A program made the position numbers and the translations under genes. Below the pieces are notes generated by a model. That model was not told the origin of the DNA. It was given only the letters and a program-made list of their open reading frames with translations, and did not search any database. A stretch of 64,000 nt of DNA from Streptomyces roseirectus (GTDB taxonomy: Bacteria; Actinomycetota; Actinomycetes; Streptomycetales; Streptomycetaceae), in contig NZ_CP060828.1 in the NCBI RefSeq assembly GCF_014489635.1, positions 5,122,001-5,186,000 of the forward strand, given 5' to 3'. Below are positions 19,007 through 27,783 of the stretch, piece by piece. Positions within the stretch are counted from its first letter, which is position 1, and every line of letters begins with the position of its first letter.

Positions 19007-19969
19007 ATGGTGAGTTCACCGCACGAGGCAATGCACCGGATCATCCAGCAGGACCCCGGTGTCTTCGTCCGCGTGGCCAGGGCGAACGGGATTCCGTTCG
19101 CCGACATCGTCACCAGCAAGGAGATGCCGACCGACCTCACGGAGAACCATCCGCTGGAGCGGCGGGTGGACAGCCTGCTGCGCATCTACACCTCCGACAG
19201 CGAGAGCTACCTCCTCGCGGTGGAGGCCCAGCGCAAGAAGGACGAGGACAAGGCGGCCAGCTGGGCCTACTACCTCAGCTACCTCTACTCCAAGTACAGG
19301 ATCCCGCCGGTCCTGGTGGTCGTCTGCGAGGACCGCGCCACTGCCGAGTGGGCCGCCGGGCCGTTCGACATCGGCCCGGAGGAATGGAGCGCGCTCACTC
19401 TGCGGCCCATCGTCCTGGGCCCGGACAACGTCCCGGTCTTCACGACCCCGGAGCAGGCGGCCCGCGACATCCCGATGACCGTCCTGTCCGCGATCCTGCA
19501 CCACCGCGACCCGGAGATCCGGGCCATACTGAAAGCACTGGTGCTGGCTCTCCGGGACCTTCAGGATCGCGACGAGTCCGCAGCAGAACACTTCGTCGAA
19601 CTCACCGCTCAGGGCCTGGGCAAGGGCCCGTACGCCGACCTCTGGAGGGAACTCGTGGCCATCGACACCTCATTCTTCGTCTCCCCCCTGTCGGAGGGCA
19701 TCCGTGAGGAGGGCCGCATCGAGGGCCGGGAAGAGGGCCGGGAAGAGGGCCGGGAAGAGGGCCGGGAAGAGGGCCGTGCGGAAGCCACCGCGGAAGCCAT
19801 CCTGCACCTCCTCACCCGCCGAGGCATCGCCCTCCCCACCCCCGCCCGCGACCGCATCACCTCCTGCACCGACCTCCCCACCCTCGACCGCTGGTTCGAC
19901 CGAGCCATCACGGCCACCACGGCAGACGACGTCTTCGCCGGAGACGCCGGAGATCCCGGGGACTCCTGA
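19007..19969 (+). CDS. Rpn-like PD-(D/E)XK nuclease family protein with Arg-Glu-Glu-Gly repeats
   Basis: 320 aa of a multi-copy Streptomyces family. The core D55 (RRVDSLLRI), then E73-x-Q75 with K77-K78 (VEAQRKK), and a following helix resembles the PD-(D/E)XK arrangement of Rpn/YhgA-type recombination-promoting nucleases. Residues 231-258 are a run of REEG/RIEG tetrapeptides, encoded by four perfect 12-bp repeats, as is also common near the C-terminus of Rpn proteins. The C-terminal 50 residues form a small helical domain. AGGGA precedes ATG 19007. Nuclease activity is inferred. Confidence 0.7.
   Translation: MVSSPHEAMHRIIQQDPGVFVRVARANGIPFADIVTSKEMPTDLTENHPLERRVDSLLRIYTSDSESYLLAVEAQRKKDEDKAASWAYYLSYLYSKYRIPPVLVVVCEDRATAEWAAGPFDIGPEEWSALTLRPIVLGPDNVPVFTTPEQAARDIPMTVLSAILHHRDPEIRAILKALVLALRDLQDRDESAAEHFVELTAQGLGKGPYADLWRELVAIDTSFFVSPLSEGIREEGRIEGREEGREEGREEGREEGRAEATAEAILHLLTRRGIALPTPARDRITSCTDLPTLDRWFDRAITATTADDVFAGDAGDPGDS
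19721..19776 (+). repeat. 12-bp tandem repeat (GAGGGCCGGGAA x4 plus a partial)
   Basis: Four perfect direct copies with a fifth partial copy inside the Rpn-like gene; each copy adds four residues in frame. Copy-number change would lengthen or shorten the linker without frameshift. Confidence 0.95.
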
Positions 19970-20021
19970 ACCCGCGCCCACCACCCCTGCCCCCTGAGGC
20001 GAGGGGCATAGGCTCCCGCCC

Positions 20022-20810
20022 ATGCCTCCCGCCCAGAAACGCCCCCGCACGTACGACCCCGCCAGAACCCGCGCGGCGATCCTCGCGCAGCTGGCGCACC
20101 TGGACACGGCCGTGAGGAGCCTCACGGCTGAGCAGTTGGGCCGCCCGACGAGGCTCGGCGGATGGACGGTGAGGGAGCTGATCGCGCACATCGGGATGGC
20201 GGTCACGGCGGTGGACAGGGCCCTGTCGCTCCCGGAGCCGCAGGAGCGCACGGCGACGCTGCTGGACTGGCCGTTCGCGACGGCGTCGAACGCGGGGGCG
20301 ATCGACGAGTTCACGAGGAAGCTGGCGGACGAGGCCCCGGCGGACCTCGCGGCGACGGCGAGGACGTTCGCCGCGCGGCTCGACGCCCACCCCGGCACCC
20401 GCCTGGTCCAAACGAACGCGGGCGCGATGCCGCTGGCCGAGTACGTGGTCACACGCACGGTGGAGCTGATCGTCCACACGGACGACCTCAACGACGCGCT
20501 CCCGGACAAAGCCGTCCCCTACGACCGGCAGGCCCTCGCCGCGGCCACCCGCCTCCTGACCGACGCCCTGGCGAAGAAGGCCCCCGGCGGCTCCACGGAG
20601 GTCCGCGTCCCCCCGTACGCGGTCGTGCAGTGCGTCGAGGGCCCGAAGCACACGCGAGGCACCCCGCCGAACGTCGTGGAGACCGACCCGCTGACCTGGA
20701 TCAGGCTCGCGACAGGCCGTCTGAGCTGGGCGGACGCGCTCGACGGGGCCAAGCTGAGCGCCAGCGGGGAACGCGCTGACCTGACCCCCTACCTGCCGGT
20801 GATGTCGTAG
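20022..20810 (+). CDS. Maleylpyruvate isomerase/DinB-like protein with SCP-type C-terminus
   Basis: 262 aa. The N-terminal four-helix domain has metal-ligand motifs seen in mycothiol-dependent maleylpyruvate isomerases (GGWTVRELIAHIG at about 46-58; VELIVHTDDL at about 147-156). The C-terminal third, rich in short beta strands and ending with a PYLPVMS tail, matches the sterol-carrier-protein-like module found in these fusions. The reaction is unknown. It stands between an Rpn-like gene and purF. Confidence 0.75.
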   Translation: MPPAQKRPRTYDPARTRAAILAQLAHLDTAVRSLTAEQLGRPTRLGGWTVRELIAHIGMAVTAVDRALSLPEPQERTATLLDWPFATASNAGAIDEFTRKLADEAPADLAATARTFAARLDAHPGTRLVQTNAGAMPLAEYVVTRTVELIVHTDDLNDALPDKAVPYDRQALAAATRLLTDALAKKAPGGSTEVRVPPYAVVQCVEGPKHTRGTPPNVVETDPLTWIRLATGRLSWADALDGAKLSASGERADLTPYLPVMS

Positions 20811-20962
20811 GCCAGAGGGCCCCGAATGATGTGCGACACCTCACTCACCGGTACGGCAAACCGCACCGACCGAGCCGGAAAGAACCCCGCTGACCAGCGG
20901 AAACACAAACTCCGGAGACTACTGACCGGTATCCCCAATTCGGACCAGTGGTCGACCTCGCC

Positions 20963-20968
20963 TACACT
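20963..20968 (+). promoter_or_regulatory. Candidate purF -10 element (TACACT)
   Basis: TACACT lies seven nt before the GTG of purF, and no Shine-Dalgarno is seen. This geometry fits a leaderless transcript starting at or next to the GTG. No convincing -35 is visible. Confidence 0.35.
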
Positions 20969-20975
20969 CGGAGCC

Positions 20976-22505
20976 GTGCCACGTGGTGACGGTCGACTCA
21001 GTCATGATCTGCTCCCCGGTGAGAAGGGCCCCCAGGACGCCTGCGGCGTCTTCGGAGTCTGGGCTCCCGGCGAAGAGGTCGCCAAACTCACTTACTTCGG
21101 GCTGTACGCCCTCCAGCATCGGGGCCAGGAATCCGCGGGAATCGCGGTCAGCAACGGCTCCCAGATCCTCGTCTTCAAGGACATGGGGCTCGTCTCCCAG
21201 GTCTTCGACGAGACCTCCCTCGGCTCGCTCCAGGGTCATATCGCGGTCGGTCACGCCCGCTACTCGACCACCGGAGCCTCCACCTGGGAGAACGCCCAGC
21301 CGACGTTCCGTGCCACCGCGCACGGCTCGATCGCGCTCGGCCACAACGGCAACCTGGTCAACACCGCGCAGCTCGCGGAGATGGTCGCGGACCTGCCCAA
21401 GCAGGAGGGCGGCCGTACGCCCCGCGTCGCGGCCACCAACGACACCGACCTGCTGACGGCCCTGCTCGCCGCCCAGACGGACGACGAGGGCACCCCCCTG
21501 ACCATCGAGGAGGCCGCCCACGCGGTGCTCCCGAAGGTCCGCGGCGCCTTCAGCCTCGTCTTCATGGACCAGCACACCCTCTACGCCGCCCGCGACCCGC
21601 AGGGCATCCGCCCGCTGGTCCTGGGCCGGCTGGAGCGCGGCTGGGTCGTCGCCTCGGAGACCGCGGCCCTCGACATCACGGGCGCCAGCTTCGTCCGCGA
21701 GATCGAGCCCGGCGAGTTCATCGCCATCGACGAGAACGGCCTGCGCACCTCCCGATTCGCGGACGCGAAGCCCAAGGGCTGTGTCTTCGAGTACGTCTAC
21801 CTCGCCCGCCCCGACACCGACATCGCCGGGCGGAACGTCTACGCCTCCCGCGTCCAGATGGGCCGCATGCTGGCGAAGGAGGCCCCCGTCGAGGCCGACC
21901 TCGTCATAGCGACCCCGGAGTCCGGCACCCCCGCCGCGATCGGCTACGCCGAGGCGTCCGGCATCCCCTTCGGCAACGGCCTCGTCAAGAACGCCTACGT
22001 CGGCCGGACCTTCATCCAGCCCTCGCAGACCATCCGGCAGCTCGGCATCCGCCTGAAGCTGAACCCTCTCAAGGACGTCATCAAGGGCAAGCGCCTGGTC
22101 GTCGTCGACGACTCGATCGTCCGCGGCAACACCCAGCGCGCCCTGGTCCGCATGCTCCGCGAGGCGGGCGCCGCCGAGGTGCACATCCGGATCTCCTCGC
22201 CGCCGGTCAAGTGGCCCTGCTTCTTCGGCATCGACTTCGCGACCCGCGCCGAACTCATCGCCAACGGCATGACCGTCGACGAGATCGGCACCTCGCTCGG
22301 CGCCGACTCCCTGGCGTACATCTCCATCGACGGCATGATCGAGGCGACCACCATCGCCAAGCCGAACCTCTGCCGCGCCTGCTTCGACGGCGAGTACCCG
22401 ATGGAGCTGCCGGACCCCGAGCTGCTGGGCAAGCAGCTCCTGGAGACCGAGCTGGCGGCCGGCACGGCGGCCCCGGCGGCGGTCGACGCGATCCGTCGCC
22501 CGTAA
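20976..22505 (+). CDS. purF: Amidophosphoribosyltransferase
   Basis: First committed enzyme of purine synthesis (PRPP + glutamine to phosphoribosylamine), 509 aa. The glutaminase nucleophile is C23, in GPQDACGVFGVW, so residues 1-22 form a propeptide, as in the Bacillus-type enzyme. The PRTase loop VVVDDSIVRGNT is intact. Cysteines in the C-terminal half (CVFEYVY, KWPCFFGID, NLCRACFDG) fit a 4Fe-4S Bacillus-like enzyme. Start GTG 20976 is chosen over longer in-frame options by homology. Confidence 0.95.
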   Translation: MPRGDGRLSHDLLPGEKGPQDACGVFGVWAPGEEVAKLTYFGLYALQHRGQESAGIAVSNGSQILVFKDMGLVSQVFDETSLGSLQGHIAVGHARYSTTGASTWENAQPTFRATAHGSIALGHNGNLVNTAQLAEMVADLPKQEGGRTPRVAATNDTDLLTALLAAQTDDEGTPLTIEEAAHAVLPKVRGAFSLVFMDQHTLYAARDPQGIRPLVLGRLERGWVVASETAALDITGASFVREIEPGEFIAIDENGLRTSRFADAKPKGCVFEYVYLARPDTDIAGRNVYASRVQMGRMLAKEAPVEADLVIATPESGTPAAIGYAEASGIPFGNGLVKNAYVGRTFIQPSQTIRQLGIRLKLNPLKDVIKGKRLVVVDDSIVRGNTQRALVRMLREAGAAEVHIRISSPPVKWPCFFGIDFATRAELIANGMTVDEIGTSLGADSLAYISIDGMIEATTIAKPNLCRACFDGEYPMELPDPELLGKQLLETELAAGTAAPAAVDAIRRP

Positions 22506-22535
22506 GCCTCCGCAGGACGAAACGAAAGTCACACC

Positions 22536-23618
22536 ATGTCTGAGACCCCCGTTGTTTCCGAGGGCGGTGCCAGCTACGCCGCGGCCGGCGTCGACATCGA
22601 GGCGGGCGACCGCGCCGTAGAACTGATGAAGGAGTGGGTGAAGAAGACCCAGCGCCCCGAGGTCCTGGGCGGCCTCGGCGGCTTCGCCGGCCTCTTCGAC
22701 GCCTCCGCCCTCAAGGGCTACGACCGCCCGCTGCTCGCCTCCGCCACGGACGGCGTCGGCACCAAGGTCGACATCGCCCGCCGCCTCGGCGTCTACGACA
22801 CGATCGGCCACGACCTGGTCGCCATGGTCATGGACGACATCGTGGTCTGCGGCGCCGAGCCCCTGTTCATGACCGACTACATCTGCGTCGGCAAGGTCCA
22901 CCCCGAGCGGGTCGCCGCGATCGTCAAGGGCATCGCCGAGGGCTGCGTCCTCGCCGGTTGCGCCCTGGTCGGCGGCGAGACGGCGGAGCACCCCGGCCTG
23001 CTCGGCCCGGACGACTTCGACGTCGCCGGCGCGGGCACCGGCGTCGTCGAGGCCGACCGCCTGCTCGGCGCCGACCGGATCCGCGAGGGCGACACGGTCA
23101 TCGCGATGGCCGCGTCCGGCCTGCACTCCAACGGCTACTCGCTGGTCCGCCACGTCCTTCTGGACCGGGCGAAGCTCGACCTGGACGCGGAGATCGCGGA
23201 GCTGGGCCGCACGCTGGGCGCGGAACTCCTGGAGCCGACCAAGATCTACTCCCTGGACTGCCTCGCCCTCACGCGGACGACGGACGTCCACGCCTACTCC
23301 CACGTGACCGGCGGCGGCCTCGCGGCGAACCTGGCCCGTGTGATCCCGGACACCCTGCACGCCGTGGTCGACCGCTCGACCTGGACGCCGGGTCCGATCT
23401 TCGACCTCGTCGGCACGACCGGTCAGGTCGAACGCCTCGAACTGGAGAAGACCCTGAACATGGGCGTCGGCATGATCGCCATCGTCCCCCAGGACTCCAC
23501 TGACGTGGCCCTGACGACCTTGGCGGACCGCGGGGTGGAGTCGTGGGTCGCGGGCGAGATCACGGCCCGTGGAGACCGCACGACGGGCGCCGAGCTGGTG
23601 GGCGACTACGCGAGCTGA
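22536..23618 (+). CDS. purM: AIR synthetase
   Basis: Phosphoribosylformylglycinamidine cyclo-ligase, 360 aa, follows purF by 30 nt and is probably in its operon. It opens with SYAAAGVDIEAGDRAVELMK and contains ATDGVGTKVDIA (about 68-80), the VCGAEPLFMTDY block and GGETAEHPG. Complete and normal length. Confidence 0.97.
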   Translation: MSETPVVSEGGASYAAAGVDIEAGDRAVELMKEWVKKTQRPEVLGGLGGFAGLFDASALKGYDRPLLASATDGVGTKVDIARRLGVYDTIGHDLVAMVMDDIVVCGAEPLFMTDYICVGKVHPERVAAIVKGIAEGCVLAGCALVGGETAEHPGLLGPDDFDVAGAGTGVVEADRLLGADRIREGDTVIAMAASGLHSNGYSLVRHVLLDRAKLDLDAEIAELGRTLGAELLEPTKIYSLDCLALTRTTDVHAYSHVTGGGLAANLARVIPDTLHAVVDRSTWTPGPIFDLVGTTGQVERLELEKTLNMGVGMIAIVPQDSTDVALTTLADRGVESWVAGEITARGDRTTGAELVGDYAS

Positions 23619-23641
23619 GCCCCCTGCGGAGGGCAGCACAA

Positions 23642-23672
23642 AACCCGGTCCGATGATCCCTCGGACCGGGTC
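23642..23672. terminator. Bidirectional terminator between purM and DUF3073 gene
   Basis: ACCCGGTCCGA ... TCGGACCGGGT forms a strong stem with AAAA before it, 24 nt after the purM stop. Confidence 0.8.
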
Positions 23673-23702
23673 GGGTGCGGCCAAACCGCCGGAAGCTAAC
23701 GC

Positions 23703-23966
23703 TTACGCGCCACGACGGTGTTGGTGTTGGGACGAGGGCGACTCGTCGTCGTCCTCGTCGTCCCCGTACAGCTCGGCGTACCGTGCGTACGGGTCATCCT
23801 GCCCATCGTCATCGTCGTCATCCTCGAACGGCTCAGCGTTCGGCGGAATATTCGATGGCGATGCGCCCAGCTCTTCGGCCAGGCGTGAGAGATCCGTCCC
23901 GCCGCTGTTGTACTTCAGCTGGCGGGCGACCTTCGCTTGCTTGGCCTTGGCCCGGCCGCGCCCCAT
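23703..23966 (-). CDS. DUF3073 small acidic protein
   Basis: 87 aa. It begins MGRGRAKAKQAKVARQLKY, a basic stretch, and continues into a strongly acidic tail (FEDDDDDDGQDDP and GDDEDDDE). This charge split and position after purM are conserved in actinobacteria. Function unknown; a nucleic-acid-binding role is possible given the basic N-terminus. Confidence 0.88.
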   Translation of the reverse strand: MGRGRAKAKQAKVARQLKYNSGGTDLSRLAEELGASPSNIPPNAEPFEDDDDDDGQDDPYARYAELYGDDEDDDESPSSQHQHRRGA

Positions 23967-24189
23967 GGCTCGACCCCCTCAACGACGGGGCTCGACGGCC
24001 CCAGAGTCTTGACACGCGTTCATGATCCAGAACGGACTCTCCGTGGAGAGGCCGTCCGTAGGGCTCCCACGGTACCTGAGCCCGCACCCATACGGTACGT
24101 CGCCCGTGGCGAGCGCGTGCGCCCGGCCTCGGTGAGACATGCCGTCATGGCTGGTCAGTGGCGATTTTAACCACTTATTGGCGGGCGAC
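23967..24189. other. Intergenic region between DUF3073 gene and vdh terminator
   Basis: About 220 nt with no credible ORF. It must hold the DUF3073 promoter on the minus strand; I cannot assign -10/-35 elements with confidence. Confidence 0.5.
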
Positions 24190-24243
24190 CCGCCGGGAAG
24201 AGTGAGAGTTCTCTCCAACTTTCCTCCCGGCGGTACCGCGACC
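24190..24243 (-). terminator. Large terminator hairpin after vdh
   Basis: CCGCCGGGA and TCCCGGCGG arms enclose a second stem (GAGAG/CTCTC), beginning 17 nt downstream of the vdh stop on the minus strand. Confidence 0.65.
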
Positions 24244-24259
24244 TTGCTCCGGGGACCTG

Positions 24260-25351
24260 CTACCAACCCCGCGCGAGAGCCCCCTCGTGCATCCGCTGCT
24301 CGGCGATCCGGTCGGCCGCGGCGGCCGGCGGAATCCCGTCCGTCTTCGCACGTGCGAATATTGCCAGCGTCGTGTCGTAGATGCCGGCCGCCTTCGCCTT
24401 GCACCGGTCGAAATCGAACCCGTGCAGCTCGTCGGCGACCTGGATGACCCCGCCCGCGTTCACGACGTAGTCCGGCGCGTAGAGGATCCCCCGGTCCGCG
24501 AGGTCCTTCTCGACGCCGGGGTGGGCGAGCTGGTTGTTGGCGGCGCCGCAGACGACGGACGCGGTGAGCACCGGCACGGTCGTGTCGTCCAGCGCCCCGC
24601 CGAGCGCGCACGGCGCGTACACGTCGAGCCCGTCGACGCGGATCAGCGCGTCGGTGTCGGCGACGGCCCGCACCCCGGGGTGCAGATCGAGCACCCGGCG
24701 CACGGCGTCCTCGCGGACATCGGTGACGACGACCTCGGCGCCCTCGGCGAGCAGATGGCCGACGAGGTGGTGGCCGACCTTCCCGACCCCGGCGATGCCG
24801 ACCCGCCGCCCGGCCAGGGAGGGGCCGCCCCACAGGTGCTGGGCGGAGGCCCGCATGCCCTGATAGACCCCGTACGCGGTGAGGATCGAGGAGTCGCCCG
24901 CGCCGCCGTTCTCGGGCGAACGCCCGGTCGTCCAGCGGCACTCGCGCGCGACGACGTCCATGTCCGCGACGTACGTGCCGACATCGCACGCGGTGACGTA
25001 CCGGCCGCCGAGCGAGGCCACGAACCGGCCGTAGGCCAGCAGCAGTTCCTCGGTCTTGTCGCGCAGCGGGTCCCCGATGATCACGGCCTTGCCGCCGCCG
25101 TGGTCGAGCCCGGCCATGGCGTTCTTGTACGACATCCCGCGCGCCAGGTTCAGCGCGTCGGCGACGGCCTCCTCCTCGGAGGCGTACGGGTAGAACCGGG
25201 TCCCGCCGAGCGCGGGGCCCAGCGCGGTCGAGTGCAGTGCGATGACGGCCTTGAGGCCGCTCTTGCGGTCCTGGCAGAGCACGACTTGCTCATGACCACC
25301 CTGATCGGAGTGGAACAGGGTGCGCAGGACGCCGTCGGATACGTCGGTCAC
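24260..25351 (-). CDS. vdh: Valine (branched-chain amino acid) dehydrogenase
   Basis: NAD-dependent oxidative deaminase of the Glu/Leu/Phe/Val dehydrogenase family, 363 aa, supplies branched-chain keto acids for fatty acid and polyketide starters. Substrate and catalytic lysines are K76 (SYKNAMAG) and K88 (GGGKAVI). The Rossmann glycine motif is GIAGVGKVG (about 179-187). The start is GTG 25351 with TTGGGAG eight nt upstream; the frame is open far upstream without conservation. The identity is by family and by the vdh-unknown-bldC synteny I recall from S. coelicolor. Confidence 0.93.
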   Translation of the reverse strand: MTDVSDGVLRTLFHSDQGGHEQVVLCQDRKSGLKAVIALHSTALGPALGGTRFYPYASEEEAVADALNLARGMSYKNAMAGLDHGGGKAVIIGDPLRDKTEELLLAYGRFVASLGGRYVTACDVGTYVADMDVVARECRWTTGRSPENGGAGDSSILTAYGVYQGMRASAQHLWGGPSLAGRRVGIAGVGKVGHHLVGHLLAEGAEVVVTDVREDAVRRVLDLHPGVRAVADTDALIRVDGLDVYAPCALGGALDDTTVPVLTASVVCGAANNQLAHPGVEKDLADRGILYAPDYVVNAGGVIQVADELHGFDFDRCKAKAAGIYDTTLAIFARAKTDGIPPAAAADRIAEQRMHEGALARGW

Positions 25352-25570
25352 GGTGGTGACTCCCAAGTAACTAGCGGCGGTTGGGGCTGAGACCCCGTAC
25401 AGGTGGCGGGGCCTGTGGCATGAGCGTAGGGCCTTTTCGGACAGCGGAGGGGGTGTGTGGGGGATCACCCGCGGGAGGTGTACGCACGTGCGACGATTTG
25501 CACGGCTTTCGGGTTCATTCGTGACCGGTCCGGCAGGTTTTCCGATCGGCGGGCTGGGGAGGGAGCAGGC

Positions 25571-26413
25571 GTGCCCAAGGTGTCCTCGGTGACCGTCCCG
25601 TACGCGGCCTACTTGCGCGTGTACGAGCCCCTGGCCGCTTTCCCGGAGCCCGAGCGGGAGCACTGGACGCGCTACGCCCGCCGTCCGCACCGCCCGTCGT
25701 ACCAGGACGAGCTGCGCCGCTCGCTCGCCGACCTGCTGCCCACGCCGCCGGTCGCGGTGCCGGTGCACGAGAGCACCGACGCGTTCGTGATCGAGGCGAA
25801 CGGCGTGCTGTGCGTGTGCCCTTGGCGGACCCGGCTGCGCGGCTGGCAGGCGCTCGGCGACCTGGAGGGCGAACTGCCCCGCCCGCTGGTGGACGCGGTC
25901 CTGCCGGAGCTGGTGCGCAGCCAGGCGGCCCAGGACTACGACCGCTGGCGCCGCCGCAACCCCGACGCCCGCCCCTGGATCCGCACGGCGACCTGGCAGG
26001 TCCCGCTGAACTGGTTCGTGCTGGTCTCCGACGACGAGCGGCGCTGGGACAAGGGCACCGCCGACGAGCCCCCCACGCTGCGCTACCGCACCCCGATGGT
26101 CCAGGCGAGACGCCGGGTCGCGCGGGGCCTGAAGGCCCTCAGGGACGCGATCGACGAGGGCCCGCTGATCGACGGCCTGACGGACGTCGGACGCTGGCTG
26201 GAGGAGTTCCACCCGCGTTCGCTCGTCGAACTCGACTACGGCGGGCTCGTGCACACCCTGCCCGCCGGCGACCTGGAGGTCGACCACTCGGCGGCCGACG
26301 TCGCCGAGGGCATCGACGCGCTGCGGCGCGGGGACGGCGAGGCGGCGGGGGAGGCGTACGGGCGGCTCGTGGAGCGCTGGCGGGCCGTGCGCGACCGGCG
26401 CTCCGCGAACTGA
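25571..26413 (+). CDS. Conserved actinobacterial protein of unknown function
   Basis: 280 aa, divergent from vdh. Begins [21 protein letters not shown]; a Trp-rich central part ([21 protein letters not shown], about 140-160) and helical C-terminus. No signal peptide or membrane segment, and no catalytic motif I recognise. The GTG 25571 has GGGAGGGAG upstream. This gene is regularly found between vdh and bldC in Streptomyces, as I recall, but has no assigned role. Confidence 0.8.
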   Translation: MPKVSSVTVPYAAYLRVYEPLAAFPEPEREHWTRYARRPHRPSYQDELRRSLADLLPTPPVAVPVHESTDAFVIEANGVLCVCPWRTRLRGWQALGDLEGELPRPLVDAVLPELVRSQAAQDYDRWRRRNPDARPWIRTATWQVPLNWFVLVSDDERRWDKGTADEPPTLRYRTPMVQARRRVARGLKALRDAIDEGPLIDGLTDVGRWLEEFHPRSLVELDYGGLVHTLPAGDLEVDHSAADVAEGIDALRRGDGEAAGEAYGRLVERWRAVRDRRSAN

Positions 26414-26459
26414 CCGGTCGGTCACGGGGATGTTGCAGGTAACTGATCCGTCATCAACT

Positions 26460-26473
26460 GTGACGCACGTCAC
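26460..26473. promoter_or_regulatory. Crp-like dyad GTGACGCACGTCAC
   Basis: Perfect GTGAC/GTCAC arms. It fits the pattern GTG(N)6GNCAC that I recall for Streptomyces Crp. A near-identical site occurs at 38707 before the amino-acid permease. It starts 47 nt after the upstream gene, so it more likely serves bldC. Confidence 0.45.
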
Positions 26474-26701
26474 GGCTCGAACGTTGTCGAACAGCGTACG
26501 GTCTGCCGTACTTCGTCCTGAGGTTCGGAAACTGATGGGACGTTGGTCCCGATCCGGGCTTTCGTGTCAAGCGTGACAGACCGCACGTAACTGGCCCTTG
26601 CGTCCCTCGCCGCTCCTCGTGCCAAAATAGGACAAGGAGCCCGGGGGAGGCTCTGTCTCAGCATTACATGCTTTGGGGGGTCTTGTGACTCCTGATCATC
26701 G

Positions 26702-26720
26702 CTGTGACTGATCGTCACAG
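26702..26720. promoter_or_regulatory. Hyphenated palindrome CTGTGAC-N5-GTCACAG
   Basis: Perfect 7-bp arms, about 240 nt upstream of bldC, followed by a further half-site GTGTGACTGT. Candidate operator or RNA hairpin in the bldC leader. Confidence 0.4.
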
Positions 26721-26960
26721 TGGTGTGACTGTCCGCTATGGCATGGTCCATCGGCTTCCGCGGCTGATGACTACCTGGGAGGGCAATTCCATCGGTTTGG
26801 CCGACGCGGCTGGACAGATGGTGTAGTTGTAGTGCCGAGGACAAGCCGTTCGTCCTATAACCGACTCGACTCGCGTCCGCCCATTTCGGGCAACGCGGGT
26901 CAAGGTGCAGAATTTAGAGGAAAGAACCGAGAAGGTTCGGTTCTCCCGAGGAGGCCGCTC

Positions 26961-27167
26961 ATGACCGCTCGCACCCCTGATGCTGAGCCGCTGCTGACCC
27001 CGGCTGAGGTCGCCACCATGTTCCGCGTCGACCCCAAGACGGTCACGCGGTGGGCGAAGGCCGGGAAGCTCACGTCCATCCGTACGCTCGGCGGACACCG
27101 CCGTTACCGCGAGGCCGAGGTTCGCGCACTGCTTGCGGGCATTCCGCAGCAGCGCAGCGAAGCCTGA
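26961..27167 (+). CDS. bldC: BldC, MerR-like developmental regulator
   Basis: 68 aa, essentially a single winged MerR-type DNA-binding domain (LLTPAEVATMFRVDPKTVTRW then GGHRRYREAEVRALL) with no effector or dimerisation helix. BldC controls entry into development in Streptomyces and binds asymmetrically to AT-rich direct repeats. ATG 26961 has GAGGAGG nine nt upstream. An intrinsic terminator follows at 27327. Confidence 0.96.
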   Translation: MTARTPDAEPLLTPAEVATMFRVDPKTVTRWAKAGKLTSIRTLGGHRRYREAEVRALLAGIPQQRSEA

Positions 27168-27326
27168 CGCCCACTGACCGGGCATCCCGGCGGTCCCCCC
27201 ACCGGTCGTGATGTCCACTGCTCCACCGCATCACCGCTTTATCGCAACACCGCTTCACCGCACCACAGCTCCACACGACGCGGGCCCTGCCCCAACAGGC
27301 CCCTGACCCACACCGGGTGTGTCGTC

Positions 27327-27368
27327 GATCGCGCTGGACTCCGCCGGGTCCAGCGCGATCTTTTTTTG
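27327..27368 (+). terminator. Strong intrinsic terminator after bldC
   Basis: GATCGCGCTGGAC and GTCCAGCGCGATC are perfect 13-bp arms with an 8-nt loop, followed by TTTTTTT. This is the best textbook terminator in the window. Confidence 0.93.
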
Positions 27369-27569
27369 TGCGTCGGGACATGCTCGGGCATGGGTGCAAT
27401 TGCACATATTAAATTGACCCTTTGTAGGAGGCGGGTAAGACCCCTCATCCTTCGAACAAACCTCGTGACACCCATCACACCCCCACACCCTTGCCCCCAA
27501 CCCCCGCTTCCCCTATAGGAGTTCACCCCTGCTGTATGTCTACCCGCCTGCCCGCTCGCGGACACGCGA
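27369..27569. other. AT-rich gene-free interval
   Basis: About 200 nt without a credible gene. It holds the perfect palindrome GTGCAATTGCAC (27394-27405) followed by CATATTAAATTGACCC, which is unusually AT-rich for this genome, and a GTAGGAGG word with no start codon at a fitting distance. A promoter or small RNA is possible; nothing firmer can be said. Confidence 0.4.
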
Positions 27570-27602
27570 AAGAGGCCCGCGCCCAGTGGGCGCGAGCCTC
27601 TT
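27570..27602 (-). terminator. Terminator after tRNA-Asp copy 1
   Basis: GAGGCCCGCGCCC AGT GGGCGCGAGCCTC forms a strong stem just downstream of the minus-strand tRNA-Asp. Confidence 0.8.
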
Positions 27603-27610
27603 CAACTATG

Positions 27611-27685
27611 CGGTCCTGACGGGATTTGAACCCGCGGCCTCCACCTTGACAGGGTGGCGAGCACTCCAAACTGCTCCACAGGACC
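27611..27685 (-). tRNA. tRNA-Asp (anticodon GTC), copy 1
   Basis: 75 nt on the minus strand: acceptor GGTCCTG/CAGGACC, discriminator G, anticodon loop CTGTCAA. Identical to the copy at 33644-33718. Confidence 0.95.
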
Positions 27686-27783
27686 AGGCTTTGCGGCTGG
27701 GGATTCGTGCTTTCCCCTGGCTGCGAAGAGGACTCTACAGGAGGTGAGTGGTCAGGTCGAACTCACCCTCTGTGAGCGCCTGA

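Larger units (their letters stand above)
26414..26960. other. Long intergenic region and leader upstream of bldC
   Basis: About 547 nt without a credible gene. It holds a Crp-like dyad (26460-26473), a short stem GAGCC-N7-GGCTC (26637-26653), a CTGTGAC/GTCACAG dyad (26702-26720), and AT-rich AATTCC and GAATTTAG words within about 200 nt of bldC. These could serve BldC self-binding at AATT-type direct repeats. No promoter is assigned. Confidence 0.5.

Noticed and set aside
26470..26844. Minus-strand frame of about 120 codons upstream of bldC
   Set aside because: Codon use lacks the GC3 bias of real genes here, and it covers the dyads of the bldC leader.
27239..27565. Minus-strand frames across the bldC terminator region
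   Set aside because: They read through a perfect intrinsic terminator and an AT-rich pocket; no conserved motif.
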